Source of the DNA: SPDF01 sp963812085
Lineage (GTDB): Bacteria; Gemmatimonadota; Gemmatimonadetes; Gemmatimonadales; GWC2-71-9
Reading direction: 5' to 3'
NCBI GenBank assembly: GCA_963812085.1
Contig: CAWETL010000004.1
Span: 310,001 to 374,000 of the forward strand
Length of the DNA stretch: 64,000 bases
Of the stretch, positions 24,335 to 33,726 are shown one piece after another. The notes under the pieces are model-generated. The model saw nothing but the letters and a program-made list of their open reading frames with translations, ran no database searches and was not told where the DNA came from. The position numbers were made by a program, and so were the translations under genes. Positions within the stretch are counted from its first letter, which is position 1. The number at the start of each line of letters is the position of its first letter.

Positions 24335-26441
24335 GGTGACCGCCTCGCTCGACTGCCTGCTCCGGCCCCGCCGAGTGGCGGTGATCGGAGCTTCGCGCAC
24401 ACCAAACACCATCGGCCACGAAATCGTGGCCAACCTGGTCGGCTACGGGTTCACGGGGACGGTCTACCCGGTGAACCCCAAGGCCGACGCCATCCACTCG
24501 CTCAAGACCTACCCTCGCATCGGCGCCGTCCCCGACCCGGTGGACATGGCCGTCATCACCGTGCCCAAGCAGCACGTCCTCCAGGTGGCCGAGGAGTGCG
24601 GTGAGGCCGGCGTGCGTGGATTGACCGTGATATCGGCGGGGTTCCGCGAGGTCGGTGGGGAGGGGGCGGAGCTCGAGCGGCGGTTGATGGAGGTGGTCCG
24701 GCGCCACGGGATGCGGATGGTGGGGCCCAACTGCATGGGAGTGCTCAACGCCGCTCCGGACGTGTCGATGAACGCGACGTTCGCCCCGAGCATGCCGCCC
24801 TTCGGGCACGCGGCGTTCGTCTCGCAGTCGGGTGCGATGGGGCTCAGCGTGCTCGACTACGCCAAGGAATACGGGATCGGCATCAGCCAGTTCGTCTCGA
24901 TGGGCAACAAGCCCGACGTGAGCGGCAACGATCTCCTGGTGCAGTGGGCCGACGACCCCTCGGTCGGCGTCATCCTGATGTACGTGGAGAATTTCGGGAA
25001 CCCGCGCCGCTTCCTCGACATCGCGCGGGACCTGACACGGCGGAAGCCGATCATCGTGGTGAAGTCGGGGCGCTCGAAGGTCGGGGCCCGCGCCGCCGCT
25101 TCCCACACGGGGGCGCTCGCCGCGAGCGACGCCCTGGTGGACGCCATGCTGGCGCAGGCCGGCGTGATGCGCGCGGAGACCGTCGAGGAACTCTTCGACC
25201 TCGCGATGGCCTTTTCCGGCCGCTCGCTGCCGCGTTCGCGGCGCACCGCGGTGGTCACGAACTCCGGCGGCCCCGGCATCCTGGCCGCCGACGCGCTCGA
25301 GCGGCACCTGGTGGAGCTGCCGGAACTCGCGGCGCAGACGGTGGCGCGCCTCAAGCCGCTCTTCCCCGAGGAAGCCTCCCTGCGCAACCCCCTCGACATG
25401 ATCGCGAGCGCCACGCCACCGGGGTACCGTGCCGCGCTCGCCGCGCTGCTCGACGACCCCGGCGTCGATTCGGCGCTCGCGATCTTCGTCCCGCCCCTCG
25501 GGATCAAGCAGGCGGACGTGGCGGAGGCGATCGCCACCGTGGCGGGCGACCATCCGGAGAAGCCGGTGCTGGCGGTGCTGATGGGCCGGGAGGGGTTGCC
25601 GCAGGGCAAGGCCGAGCTGCACGAAGTCGGCGTGCCGGCGTACATCTTCCCGGAGTCGGCGGCGCGGGCGCTCGCGGCACTCTGCCGCCAGCGGGAGTGG
25701 GCCGAGCGCCCGATTCCGGCGACGGAGGAATTTTCGGTGGACCGGGAGACGGCGACCCGACTGGTGGCGGAGGCGCGCGCTGCCGGCCAGTCGCGACTGG
25801 GCGAGGCCGAATCGCTGGCGCTGCTCAAGGCCTACGGCATCCCGACGGCGATGGCCACCCTGGCGCGCACCGCGGAGGAAGCCGTGGCGCTGGCCGCGGC
25901 GGCAGGCGGGGCCGTGGCGATGAAGATCGTCTCGCCCGAGATCGTGCACAAGACAGACGTCGGTGGCGTGCGCGTGGGGGTGGAAGGGGAGGCGGCCGTC
26001 CGGAGCGCGTTCGAGGAGATCGTGGCGTCGGCTCGCCGCGCCGTGCCCGAGGCAAACATCCACGGCGTGCTGGTGCAGGAAATGATCCGCGGAGGCCGGG
26101 AGACGATCGCCGGCGTGACGCGCGATCCCTCGTTCGGGGCGCTCGTCATGTTCGGGCTGGGCGGGATCTTCGTGGAAGTGCTGCGGGACGTGGTATTCCG
26201 CGTCGCTCCGATCCACCGCCGCGACGCCGCCGAGATGATCGCGGGACTCCGGGGCGTTCGCCTGCTGGACGCCCTGCGGGGCAGCGCCGCCGCCGATCGC
26301 CGGGCCATCGAGGACGTCCTCCTCCGCCTGTCACGCCTCGCCGGGGACTTCCCGGAAATCTCCGAGCTCGACGTGAACCCGCTGCTCGCCTTCCCCGAAC
26401 GCGCCGTCGCAGTGGACGCCCGGGTGCTGCTCCGCGCCTGA
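24312..26441 (+). CDS. Acyl-CoA synthetase, NDP-forming (acetate--CoA ligase ADP-forming type)
   Basis: Fused alpha-beta enzyme of about 709 residues that interconverts acyl-CoA and ADP with acid, CoA and ATP. The CoA-binding domain is at about 15-140 (VAVIGASRTPNTIGHEI, VGPNCMGVLN). The ligase domains at about 150-460 carry the phosphohistidine motif SHTGALAASD near residue 265. A C-terminal ATP-grasp domain spans about 480-705 (AVAMKIVSPEIVHKTDVGG, ISELDVNPLL). The same layout occurs in protein acetyltransferases that have an extra GNAT domain; none is seen here. The start is GTG 24312, overlapping the upstream gene by 23 bp, or GTG 24336, which avoids the overlap. Confidence 0.9.
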   Translation: MVSGAAARVTASLDCLLRPRRVAVIGASRTPNTIGHEIVANLVGYGFTGTVYPVNPKADAIHSLKTYPRIGAVPDPVDMAVITVPKQHVLQVAEECGEAGVRGLTVISAGFREVGGEGAELERRLMEVVRRHGMRMVGPNCMGVLNAAPDVSMNATFAPSMPPFGHAAFVSQSGAMGLSVLDYAKEYGIGISQFVSMGNKPDVSGNDLLVQWADDPSVGVILMYVENFGNPRRFLDIARDLTRRKPIIVVKSGRSKVGARAAASHTGALAASDALVDAMLAQAGVMRAETVEELFDLAMAFSGRSLPRSRRTAVVTNSGGPGILAADALERHLVELPELAAQTVARLKPLFPEEASLRNPLDMIASATPPGYRAALAALLDDPGVDSALAIFVPPLGIKQADVAEAIATVAGDHPEKPVLAVLMGREGLPQGKAELHEVGVPAYIFPESAARALAALCRQREWAERPIPATEEFSVDRETATRLVAEARAAGQSRLGEAESLALLKAYGIPTAMATLARTAEEAVALAAAAGGAVAMKIVSPEIVHKTDVGGVRVGVEGEAAVRSAFEEIVASARRAVPEANIHGVLVQEMIRGGRETIAGVTRDPSFGALVMFGLGGIFVEVLRDVVFRVAPIHRRDAAEMIAGLRGVRLLDALRGSAAADRRAIEDVLLRLSRLAGDFPEISELDVNPLLAFPERAVAVDARVLLRA

Positions 26442-26495
26442 CGATACGCTCGCGGGGTGTACCCGGCTCATCCCTCCTCGATGCACCACTTCCGC

Positions 26496-28091
26496 TCACC
26501 GCACCCCGCAACTCCGCAGAATCGATTTCGGTTCGGCAGCCTCGGGGAAGAGCGCGGCCGCCTGGCGGGCGTACGGCACGGCATCGGCGCAGCGGCCGCG
26601 CCGCCGGTACGATTGCGCCACGAGGATCTGGATCCGGTAGTTCCCGGGGTCCATGGCCGCCGCGTCCGCGCGCGAGTCGAGCCGTCCCCACACCGACAGT
26701 CGTTCCATGGCGCGCACCTGCATGGTGCTGCGCCAGGTGAGTGTGACCCCGACGGCGAGCACCAGCACCAGCGCGGCACTCCGCGAGCGCCAGCCCGCCA
26801 GGCGCCGCCTGGGGAAGGGGTCGACCGGCAACAGAGCGCCCGCCAGGCTCCACACATAGAGCGCGGGAATGGCGAGGAGCAGGACGGCGTCGAACGCGCC
26901 GACCACAGCCGTCGCCGTCATCGTCGCCGCGAGCACCAGCGGCGCGAGGTCGGCGGTGGTGCGCGGGCTGCCCAGCCACGCGCCCGCCCCGCCGAGGAAC
27001 AGCAGCGCTCCCGCCGCGGTGATCAGGAGCAGTCCGGGCAGCCCCCGCTCCGAAACCACCGCCACCCAGTCGCTGCTCGGCCAGGGATTGGCCGTCATGC
27101 CGGCGGCGTCGAGCGACGGGTCGTTCGGCCCGGCGAACGCCGGATATCGCACCGGCCAGTTGCCCGGCCCCACCCCCAGGACAGGGTCGTGAAGCGTCAT
27201 GCCGAGGCTGTTCTTCCACTGCACCAACCGGCCCCGCCCGCTGCCCTCCTGATAATTCGCAATGCCCTTGAGCGTGTCCAGGTACGGGGAGTCGCTCCGC
27301 CAGTCGAGCGCGTTGGGGAGGGCCAGCGCCAGGACGGCCCCCGCGACGACCGCCAGCGCGGTGCCCCGAAGCCGGCGGCGCACTGCCTCGTCCTGCCAGA
27401 GGCCGCCGGGCAGGAATCCGAGCCCCAGGAAGACGGTGGTCGCCGCCGCGCTCGCGAGCCAGGCGGCGCGCGAACGGGTCAGGACCAGGAGCGCGATGCT
27501 CACGAGCGTGCCGCAGGAGGCCAGCCAGTAGCCGGCGCGGCTGCGTGCGGCGAACGCCCCGGCGACCAGCGCGGGAAGCCCGATCGCGGCGAGGTGGGCC
27601 ACGAAATTCCGGTTCCCGAAGGTGCCGCCCGGAGCCCGGCTCAGGCTGAGCAGGTCCGAATCGAGGAGGCCGTAGGCCTGTCCGAGCGCGGTGAGCACAC
27701 CCGTCACGACCCCGGCGGCGAGGCCGGCCACCAGGAACCGGGCGAGTCCTGCCCGGCCGAGTTCGCGGGCGGACCAGAAGAGCACCAGTCCCGACCAGGT
27801 GATGCCCACCGCCCGAAGCGCCAGCCAGCGATTGGGGGCGAACGCGGCCGAGATGAGCGTCAGCAGCAGGTACGCCGCCAGGAACGGCTCGATCCGGGAC
27901 CAGGTCCATTCCCGGCGCCCCGGAATCACGAGCAGCGCGACCACCAGCGCCGTCACGTGGAGCACCACTTCCTTGGGCAGGAAGAACCGGTCCAGTTCGA
28001 AGGCGCGGTAGGGCACGACGACGAGGACGACGGCGAACGCCCCGAGGATCAGGAACAGGGCGGCAAGTCGCTCGGCGCGGCTGGCTGGCAC
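26496..28091 (-). CDS. O-antigen ligase/polymerase-like membrane protein with C-terminal TPR
   Basis: A 531-residue polytopic protein of the Wzy/WaaL class, which joins or polymerises surface glycans in the periplasm. About eleven hydrophobic helices are visible. The family-type periplasmic region contains GSGRGRLVQWKNSLGM, then DPVLGVGPGNWPVRYP, the G-x-G-x-x-N-type loop near residue 310. The last 50 residues form one TPR-like helix pair (LVAQSYRRRGRCADAVPYAR). A GTG start at 28091 is chosen. An ATG at 28172 is in frame but lies inside the divergent sulfurtransferase start, and the extra N-terminus is Pro/Arg-rich and atypical. Convergent with the acyl-CoA synthetase. Confidence 0.8.
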   Translation of the reverse strand: MPASRAERLAALFLILGAFAVVLVVVPYRAFELDRFFLPKEVVLHVTALVVALLVIPGRREWTWSRIEPFLAAYLLLTLISAAFAPNRWLALRAVGITWSGLVLFWSARELGRAGLARFLVAGLAAGVVTGVLTALGQAYGLLDSDLLSLSRAPGGTFGNRNFVAHLAAIGLPALVAGAFAARSRAGYWLASCGTLVSIALLVLTRSRAAWLASAAATTVFLGLGFLPGGLWQDEAVRRRLRGTALAVVAGAVLALALPNALDWRSDSPYLDTLKGIANYQEGSGRGRLVQWKNSLGMTLHDPVLGVGPGNWPVRYPAFAGPNDPSLDAAGMTANPWPSSDWVAVVSERGLPGLLLITAAGALLFLGGAGAWLGSPRTTADLAPLVLAATMTATAVVGAFDAVLLLAIPALYVWSLAGALLPVDPFPRRRLAGWRSRSAALVLVLAVGVTLTWRSTMQVRAMERLSVWGRLDSRADAAAMDPGNYRIQILVAQSYRRRGRCADAVPYARQAAALFPEAAEPKSILRSCGVR

Positions 28092-28170
28092 GTCGGGGTG
28101 GCTCCGGGGTCGGGGGTGCGGACGGGGGAATAGTATTGTGGCCCGTCGCCGGTGGAAACTAAGATTGGTC

Positions 28171-29019
28171 ATGGCCTTTCCGCCGCTGATCAGCACAGCC
28201 GCCCTCCAGCGCAGGCTCGCCGACCCCCATCTCGTCCTGCTGGACGCCAGTTGGTACCTCCCGACTTCGGGTCGCGACGCCCGGGCCGAATACCTGGCGG
28301 GGCATCTTCCCGGCGCGCAGTTCTTCGATCTCGACGCCGCGAGCGACCCGGGGACCCCGCTGCCCCACATGCTCCCGACAGCCGCCGAGTTCGAGCGCCT
28401 GGGACGCGGGCTGGGCATCAGCCGGTCCAGCGCCGTCGTGGTGTACGACGGGTCCGGCACCAACCTCAGCGCGGCGCGCGCCTGGTGGATGTTCCGCACC
28501 TTCGGGCACGAGCGGGTGGCAGTGCTGGACGGCGGGCTTTCGCGGTGGCGATCGGAAGGCCGACCGCTTGATACCGGCGAACCGCCGGCGCGCACCCCGG
28601 GGACGCTCCGTGCGGCGCTCCTGCCAGGGAGGGTCCGCACGCTGGACGAGTTGCGCGCCCTGCTCGCCGAGGGCCGGACCCAGCTCGTCGATGCGCGGCC
28701 GGCCGGCCGGTTCAGGGGGGTGGACGCGGAGCCGCGTCCCGGGCTTCGGAGCGGGCACGTTCCGGGGAGCGTGAACCTCCCGCACGGCGACCTGGTGGAC
28801 GAGGCGGGACTGCTGCGCCCCACGGAGGAACTCCGGGAGCTCTTCCGCAATGCCGGCATCAACACCGGCAGACCAGTGGTGGTTTCCTGCGGGTCGGGGA
28901 CATCCGCATGTGCCCTGCTGCTGGCGCTCGAGGTGGCCGGCGCGCCGCCAGGTCAACTGTATGATGGCTCCTGGTCCGAATACGGAGCCAGGGACGACCT
29001 GCCGGTGAGCCGGGAATGA
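28171..29019 (+). CDS. Thiosulfate/3-mercaptopyruvate sulfurtransferase (tandem rhodanese)
   Basis: A 282-residue protein with two rhodanese domains. The first (about 5-130) has Asp in place of Cys in VYDGSGT and is the usual inactive copy. The second carries the active-site loop SCGSGTSA with Cys240. CGSG followed by T or V is closer to mercaptopyruvate sulfurtransferases, but the donor cannot be fixed from sequence. The ATG at 28171 is the first Met before the conserved N-terminus. It heads a four-gene run (rhodanese, GNAT, flavoprotein, DinB); its stop overlaps the next start by ATGA. Confidence 0.9.
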   Translation: MAFPPLISTAALQRRLADPHLVLLDASWYLPTSGRDARAEYLAGHLPGAQFFDLDAASDPGTPLPHMLPTAAEFERLGRGLGISRSSAVVVYDGSGTNLSAARAWWMFRTFGHERVAVLDGGLSRWRSEGRPLDTGEPPARTPGTLRAALLPGRVRTLDELRALLAEGRTQLVDARPAGRFRGVDAEPRPGLRSGHVPGSVNLPHGDLVDEAGLLRPTEELRELFRNAGINTGRPVVVSCGSGTSACALLLALEVAGAPPGQLYDGSWSEYGARDDLPVSRE

Positions 29020-29549
29020 CCGAGGGGCTTCCCACCCTCACGACGGCCCGGCTGGTTCTCCGCCCGTTTGCGCCGGAGGACGCCGCCGGGGTGCAGCGGT
29101 TCGCCGGCGACCGGGAGGTGGCGGCCAACACGATCAACGTCCCTCACCCGTATCCCGACGGCGCCGCCGAGATGTGGATCAACTCCCACGCCGCGCTCTG
29201 GACCGAGCGGCAGGGAATGACCCTCGCTGTCACCGAGCGCGCGAGCGGCGCGCTCGCGGGGGCGATCGGGCTCATCATCACCGCGGCCGACCGCCGCGCC
29301 GAACTCGGGTACTGGATCGGCCGGCCGTACTGGAATCGCGGGTACGCCACCGAGGCGGGCCGTGCCGTGCTGGAGTACGGTTTCGGGCCGCTCGGACTGC
29401 ACCGGATCATGGCGCGGCACCTCGCCAGGAATGCGGCGTCGGGCCGGGTGATGCAGAAGCTGGGGATGACGCAGGAGGGCGTGCTGCGCGGTCACGTGCT
29501 CAAGTGGGACGTCTTCGAGGACCTCGTCGTCTATGCCGTGCTGGCCTGA
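29016..29549 (+). CDS. GNAT acetyltransferase, RimJ/RimL type
   Basis: A 177-residue N-acetyltransferase of the RimJ/RimL/SpeG group. It opens with LTTARLVLRPFAPEDA. The acetyl-CoA loop region is WIGRPYWNRGYATEAGRAVLEYGF (about 100-124), followed by HRIMARHLARNAASGRVMQKLGM. It could acetylate a ribosomal protein N-terminus or a small molecule. Its ATG overlaps the rhodanese stop, and its stop directly abuts the GTG of the next gene. Confidence 0.88.
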   Translation: MTEGLPTLTTARLVLRPFAPEDAAGVQRFAGDREVAANTINVPHPYPDGAAEMWINSHAALWTERQGMTLAVTERASGALAGAIGLIITAADRRAELGYWIGRPYWNRGYATEAGRAVLEYGFGPLGLHRIMARHLARNAASGRVMQKLGMTQEGVLRGHVLKWDVFEDLVVYAVLA

Positions 29550-30785
29550 GTGAGCGGGGGGCGGGTGGACGTCGCGATCGTCGGCGCCGGCGCGGCGGGG
29601 CTCATGGCGGCCCTCTTCGCGGCGGGTGACGGACGGCGGGTCGCCCTCCTCGAGCGGACTCGCGACGGCGGGCGCAAGATCCTGATCAGCGGCGGCGGGC
29701 GTTGCAACATCCTCCCGTCGGACGTCGAGCCCGAGTGGTTCGTCACTGAATCCTCTCCGCATTCCCTCCGCAACATCCTTCGCGGCTGGCCGCTGGGCGC
29801 CCAGCGAAGATTCTTCGAGGACGACCTGGGCATCCGGCTCGCGCTCGAGCCGGACACCGGGAAGCTCTTTCCCGCCTCGAACCGCGCCCGCGACGTCCGG
29901 GACCGCCTGGTCGACCGCGCCAGGGCGCGGGGCGTCGAGCTTCGCTTCGGCGCGCTCTTCCGCGACTTGGCCCGCGCCGAAGACGATTGGGAGCTGACGT
30001 TCGACGCCGGAGCGCCGCTCCGTGCCCGCACCGTCGTCCTCGCCACCGGCGGGCTGAGCGTGCCGCTCACCGGCAGCGACGGCACGGGACTCCGGCTGGC
30101 GGAGCGGCTCGGGCACCGCATGCACGCGACCTATCCGGCGCTGACGCCGCTCACGACCGGCGTGTCGCGGTGGACGGAGCTCTCCGGTGTGTCGCTCGAC
30201 GCGTTCCTGACCGCACCGCCCGAGACGCCGCGCTACAGCCGACCGCAGGGATTACTCTTCACGCACCGCGGATTCAGCGGACCGTCGGTGCTGAACATCT
30301 CGCACGTGGCCACGCGCCCGCGCGCGGGGGCACCGCCGCCAATCCTGGCGCGGTGGGGCGGCATGGGACGTCCGGAGTGGGAAGGCGAACTCGCCGCGGG
30401 CGGCCGGACACACCTCGCCACCGTGCTCCGGCGGCACCTGCCCGAGCGGCTGGCACTGGCGCTGCTGGCCGAGGCGGGGGTCTCTCCGGACCGGCTGCTC
30501 GCGCAGTTGCGGCGCGAGGAACGCGATTCGGTGCTCACTGCGCTGACCGCGATGCCACTGCCGGTCACCGGGAGCGAGGGCTACCGAAAGGCCGAGGTCA
30601 CGGGCGGCGGCGTCGCGCTTGGCGAGGTGGATCCCAGGACCATGGAGAGCCGCCGGGCGCCGGGACTCTTCCTGTGCGGCGAGATGCTGGACGCGTTCGG
30701 GCCCATCGGCGGCTTCAATTTCCTGTGGGCGTGGACCACGGGCCGGGCGGCGGGCCTCGGCGCGCTGCAGCGAGTGTCGACATGA
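29550..30785 (+). CDS. HI0933-like FAD-dependent oxidoreductase
   Basis: A 411-residue flavoprotein of the HI0933/BaiN family. The FAD dinucleotide-binding motif VAIVGAGAAGLMAA is at 7-20. Family landmarks include GRKILISGGGRCNI near 41-54, ATGGLSVPLTGSDGTG near 165, and the C-terminal FAD motif GLFLCGEMLDAFGPIGGFNFLWAWTTG. BaiN has been linked to bile-acid reduction in gut bacteria, but the family is widespread and this member's substrate is unknown. GTG start directly after the GNAT stop codon. Confidence 0.9.
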   Translation: MSGGRVDVAIVGAGAAGLMAALFAAGDGRRVALLERTRDGGRKILISGGGRCNILPSDVEPEWFVTESSPHSLRNILRGWPLGAQRRFFEDDLGIRLALEPDTGKLFPASNRARDVRDRLVDRARARGVELRFGALFRDLARAEDDWELTFDAGAPLRARTVVLATGGLSVPLTGSDGTGLRLAERLGHRMHATYPALTPLTTGVSRWTELSGVSLDAFLTAPPETPRYSRPQGLLFTHRGFSGPSVLNISHVATRPRAGAPPPILARWGGMGRPEWEGELAAGGRTHLATVLRRHLPERLALALLAEAGVSPDRLLAQLRREERDSVLTALTAMPLPVTGSEGYRKAEVTGGGVALGEVDPRTMESRRAPGLFLCGEMLDAFGPIGGFNFLWAWTTGRAAGLGALQRVST

Positions 30786-30803
30786 ACGACCGAAAGGGTG
30801 TGC

Positions 30804-31337
30804 ATGCTCCCCGAGTTGAGTGAGCGATTGGAGGTGCTGGACCGGACGCGGGAGGCGTTCCTCACGAGCATGCGCTCCCGGACCGAGGCCGAGAGGCGCT
30901 TCCGGCCGCCCGGCGGAGCGTGGTCGATGCTCGACGTCACCGAACACCTCGTGCTCGCCGAGGAGCGGAGCCTGCTCGGCATCCTCAAGGGTCCCCGCGC
31001 GGGGACGCGGGTGACGCCGGTCGCGCAGGTCCGGATGGCCGCCGTGCGTCTCGTGCTGGCCACCAGCATCCGGGTCAAGGTGCCGGTCCCGGCGGTGGTG
31101 CCGGCGGGCGTGGCCACGCTCGACGAACTGGAAGGGCGCTGGGGGATCGCACGGCAGGGCATCGCGGCGGCGTTCGAGCCGATCACCGCGGCAGACGCCG
31201 GCGCCGCCCGTTTCAGGCATCCGCTCGCCGGGTGGGTCACGGCGCGGGAGGGGTTGGGTTTCCTGAGCGGACACATTCGCCATCACGCCGCTCAACTCGA
31301 CCGCATTCGCCAGACTCCCGAGTTCCCGACCGAGTGA
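30804..31337 (+). CDS. DinB-family protein
   Basis: A 177-residue four-helix-bundle protein of the DinB/YfiT superfamily, which includes metal-dependent thiol S-transferases. The metal-binding histidines are visible in WSMLDVTEHLVLAEE (about 42-56) and SGHIRHHAAQLDRI near the C-terminus. The ATG at 30804 is preceded by AAAGGG at good spacing; the GTG at 30798 is within that site. Last gene of the rhodanese-GNAT-flavoprotein run; the hairpin at 31401 lies downstream. Confidence 0.85.
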   Translation: MLPELSERLEVLDRTREAFLTSMRSRTEAERRFRPPGGAWSMLDVTEHLVLAEERSLLGILKGPRAGTRVTPVAQVRMAAVRLVLATSIRVKVPVPAVVPAGVATLDELEGRWGIARQGIAAAFEPITAADAGAARFRHPLAGWVTAREGLGFLSGHIRHHAAQLDRIRQTPEFPTE

Positions 31338-31400
31338 ACCCGGGCAGGATGCGGCGCGACGGGAAGGGGCTCCCCCCCGGTAATTCCCGGATGGCTCGTG

Positions 31401-31422
31401 TGCCCGGCCGGTGCACCGGGCA
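31401..31422. repeat. Nested inverted repeat, possible terminator
   Basis: TGCCCGG (31401-31407) pairs with CCGGGCA (31416-31422). The centre CCGGTGCACCGG is itself a perfect 12-bp palindrome. No T-run follows. It lies between the DinB operon and the promoter of the HTH-EIIA gene. Confidence 0.45.
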
Positions 31423-31435
31423 TCGCTGGCATCAA

Positions 31436-31464
31436 TTGACAGGACTTGTCAGGGTTCCTACGTT
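31436..31464 (+). promoter_or_regulatory. Candidate promoter of the HTH-EIIA/Hyf-SulP locus
   Basis: A consensus -35 box TTGACA (31436-31441) is 17 bp from a weak -10 TACGTT (31459-31464), 30 bp before the ATG at 31494. TGACA-GGACT-TGTCA (31437-31451) is a 5-bp-arm inverted repeat inside the spacer and could be an operator for the HTH proteins encoded downstream. Confidence 0.5.
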
Positions 31465-31493
31465 GCCAAGGTTCCCACTTCCCTTGGCGTTGA

Positions 31494-32202
31494 ATGCCGG
31501 ATGTCCTGACGCTTAAGCAACTTGCCGAGCACCTCCAGCTTTCCGAGCGGACCATCTACCGGCTGCTGGGGCGTGGACAGTTGCCCGGGTTCAAGGTCGG
31601 CGGGCATTGGAGGTTTCGCCGGGCCGTCGTGGACTACTGGCTCGATCTCCGGATGGGGCGGATGAACCCGGCGGACCTCTGGGCACGGAAGCCGAGGGGA
31701 GGCGCCGGCGCTTTCCCTCAGCAGCGCATTGGCGGTGGAGAACGCCTTCCTGCCGCTGCCGCTGGGCTCGCGACGGGAGATAATCGCGGCCCTGATCGAG
31801 TCCGTCATCTTCCCCGAACCGGTGGATCTCGACGCGATCAAGGAACGTGTCTGGGAACGGGAGCAGCTGGCGAGCACCGCCACCGAAGATGGGGTCGCCT
31901 TCCTCCACACCGCCCGGTGGGAGCCCAGGACGCTGCACCGAGGCGACTTGTTCGCCATCGGACGCCTCCCGACGCCGGTCGATTTCGGCGCGCTGGGTGG
32001 CGGGCTCACCGACATTCTCTTCCTCTTTCTCGCCCGCGACGCCCGGCAGCACCTTCTCTTCCTCGCCAAGGCGGCCCGGCTCTGCCGGCACCCGGGATTC
32101 CTGGCTACCATGCGGGCGATGCCCTCCGCCGCGGCGGCCGTGGCGCTGGTGCGAAACACCGAGCGCCTCCTGTTCTATAACACCTCGCCGACCCCGACAT
32201 AG
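31494..32202 (+). pseudogene. HTH-PTS EIIA fusion regulator, frameshifted
   Basis: Two adjacent open stretches make one gene. The first (31494 to about 31700) encodes an excisionase/MerR-like helix-turn-helix: LTLKQLAEHLQLSERTIYRL, then GFKVGGHWRFRRAVVDYWL. The second, in the +1 frame, encodes a PTS EIIA type-2 domain from LSLSSALAVENAFLPLPLG to the end at 32202, including REQLASTATEDGVAFLH with the phosphorylatable His. Removing one G from the GGGG run near 31694 restores a continuous protein of the same layout as the next gene. The EIIA loop reads GVAFLH instead of GVAIPH. It may be a true pseudogene, an assembly indel or a slippage site. Confidence 0.75.
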
Positions 32203-32205
32203 CCC

Positions 32206-32913
32206 ATGCAGATCACCCTTCGCCAGGCCGCCACCTACCTGAGTGTCGACGAGCCCACGCTCCGTCGCTGGATCAAGTCGCGCGGGCTTCCCGTGCACCG
32301 GGTCAACGAGCGCATCCATCTAAACGCCATCGAAGTCTGGGAGTGGGCGATGGAGCACGGCGTGCCTGCGTCCCGGCGACTTCTCGAAGAGGCGCGCCGC
32401 TCGCCGGACGAAGTTCCTCCCCTGTCTTCGCTGCTCGAGGCGGGCGGCATTCACCGGGACGTCGAGGGGACGGACAAGAGCGAGGTCCTGGCGGCGATCG
32501 TCGCTCTGTTGCCGCTGGGGCCGGAGGTCGATCGCAACTTCCTCCTGACGGTCCTCGACGCACGCGAGGCCATGGGGTCGACCGGCATCGGCGACGGAAT
32601 CGCCATCCCCCACGTGCGCAATCCCATTCTCCTGCACGTCGACCAGCCCTTCGTGACCTTGTGTCTGTTGCGGCGACCGGTGGAATTCGGGGCGATCGAC
32701 GGCAAGCCGGTGCATGCGCTCTTCCTGGTGGTGAGTCCCACCGTGCCGTCGCACCTGCGCGTCCTTGCCCAACTGGCCTTCGTGCTGCGCGATCCCCGGC
32801 TCCGTCAGTTACTGCAGGAGCGCGCCCCGGCCGAGCAGATCCTGGATCACATCCGGGGACTCGAGCACCAGACGACGGGGGCCTTCCCCGTCGTGCCGGG
32901 TGGGCCACGATGA
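32206..32913 (+). CDS. HTH-PTS EIIA fusion regulator
   Basis: An intact 235-residue protein. The N-terminal helix-turn-helix is at about 1-50 (ITLRQAATYLSVDEPTLRRW, then INLNAIEVWEWAMEHG-like helix), followed by a linker. The EIIA (mannitol/fructose, PtsN-like) domain is at about 75-225, with STGIGDGIAIPH carrying the active-site His. No EI, HPr or sugar EIIBC is nearby, so the EIIA part probably senses phosphorylation state rather than moving sugar. It sits 3 bp after the frameshifted paralogue. Its stop overlaps the ATG of the HyfB-like reading frame (ATGA at 32910), tying it to the membrane-complex genes. Confidence 0.82.
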   Translation: MQITLRQAATYLSVDEPTLRRWIKSRGLPVHRVNERIHLNAIEVWEWAMEHGVPASRRLLEEARRSPDEVPPLSSLLEAGGIHRDVEGTDKSEVLAAIVALLPLGPEVDRNFLLTVLDAREAMGSTGIGDGIAIPHVRNPILLHVDQPFVTLCLLRRPVEFGAIDGKPVHALFLVVSPTVPSHLRVLAQLAFVLRDPRLRQLLQERAPAEQILDHIRGLEHQTTGAFPVVPGGPR

Positions 32914-33720
32914 CTCTCCCGATCCTCCTCGGCGTGGGCCTGGGGCTCATCCTCCTGGGCGGGACGGCCAGTCTCGTGCTCGCCCGCGTGCCACGGTTTG
33001 CAGACCTGGTCACGGGCCTGCTGGTCGTCCGAGGGCTACGGGGCGCCGGGGTCGGCACGACGTGCTGGCGGGCGGCATCGTCGTCCGATTCCCACGACCG
33101 TGCCCGGGGGACCGTGGGCCATCCTGCTCGACCCCCTTGCCGGGTGGTTCCTGCTGCTGATCGGCGTGGTGGGGGCGGCGGCCATGAGCTACGGTCTGCG
33201 CTACATGATGCCGGAGCGGGGCCACCGGCCGGTCGGCGTCGCCCATTGCCTGGTGGCCGTGATCCTCGCGGCGATGGTCGTGGTCGTCGTGGCGCACGCG
33301 GCGGTGCTCTTCCTGCTCGCGTGGGAAGTCATGGCGGTGACTGCCTATTTCCTCATCCTGTTTGAGGGGGAACGGGCCGAGGTGCGGCGGGCGGGCTTGA
33401 TCTATCTCGTGCTCACTCACACCGGGACCCTCGCGCTGGTCGCGATGTTCCTCGTGTGGGGACGAACCGGACCGGACCTCACCTTTCAGTCGCTTGCGGT
33501 CGCGGCACCCGCCCTCCCCTGGGGAAGGGCCTGGTGCTCCTCCTCGCGCTGGTGGGCTTCGGGGCGAAGGCCGGCGTCGTCCCACTCCATTTCTGGCTGC
33601 CCGGCGCACATGCGGCGGCACCCTCGCATGTCTCGGCGCTGCTGTCCGGCGTGATGCTCAAGATGGGGATCTACGGACTGCTGCGGGTCCTGAGCCTGGT
33701 CGGCCGGCGCGGCGTGTTCG
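32910..33720 (+). pseudogene. HyfB/MrpD/NuoN-like proton-antiporter subunit, broken and C-terminally truncated
   Basis: A remnant of a large membrane subunit of group 4 hydrogenases and related complexes. The start MTLPILLGVGLGLILLGG is in one frame. HDVLAGGIVVRF lies in a second. WAILLDPLAGWFLLLIGVVG through AHAAVLFLLAWEVMAVTAYFLI and LIYLVLTHTGTLALVAMFLVW lie in a third. Then, back in the first frame, LVLLLALVGFGAKAGVVPLHFWLPGAH and SHVSALLSGVMLKMGIYGLLR. The lysine and helix motifs of antiporter-like subunits are clear. At least three frame changes occur. After about 33715 the same open frame continues as a SulP permease, so roughly the last half of HyfB is missing. Confidence 0.72.
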
Positions 33721-33726
33721 GATCGC

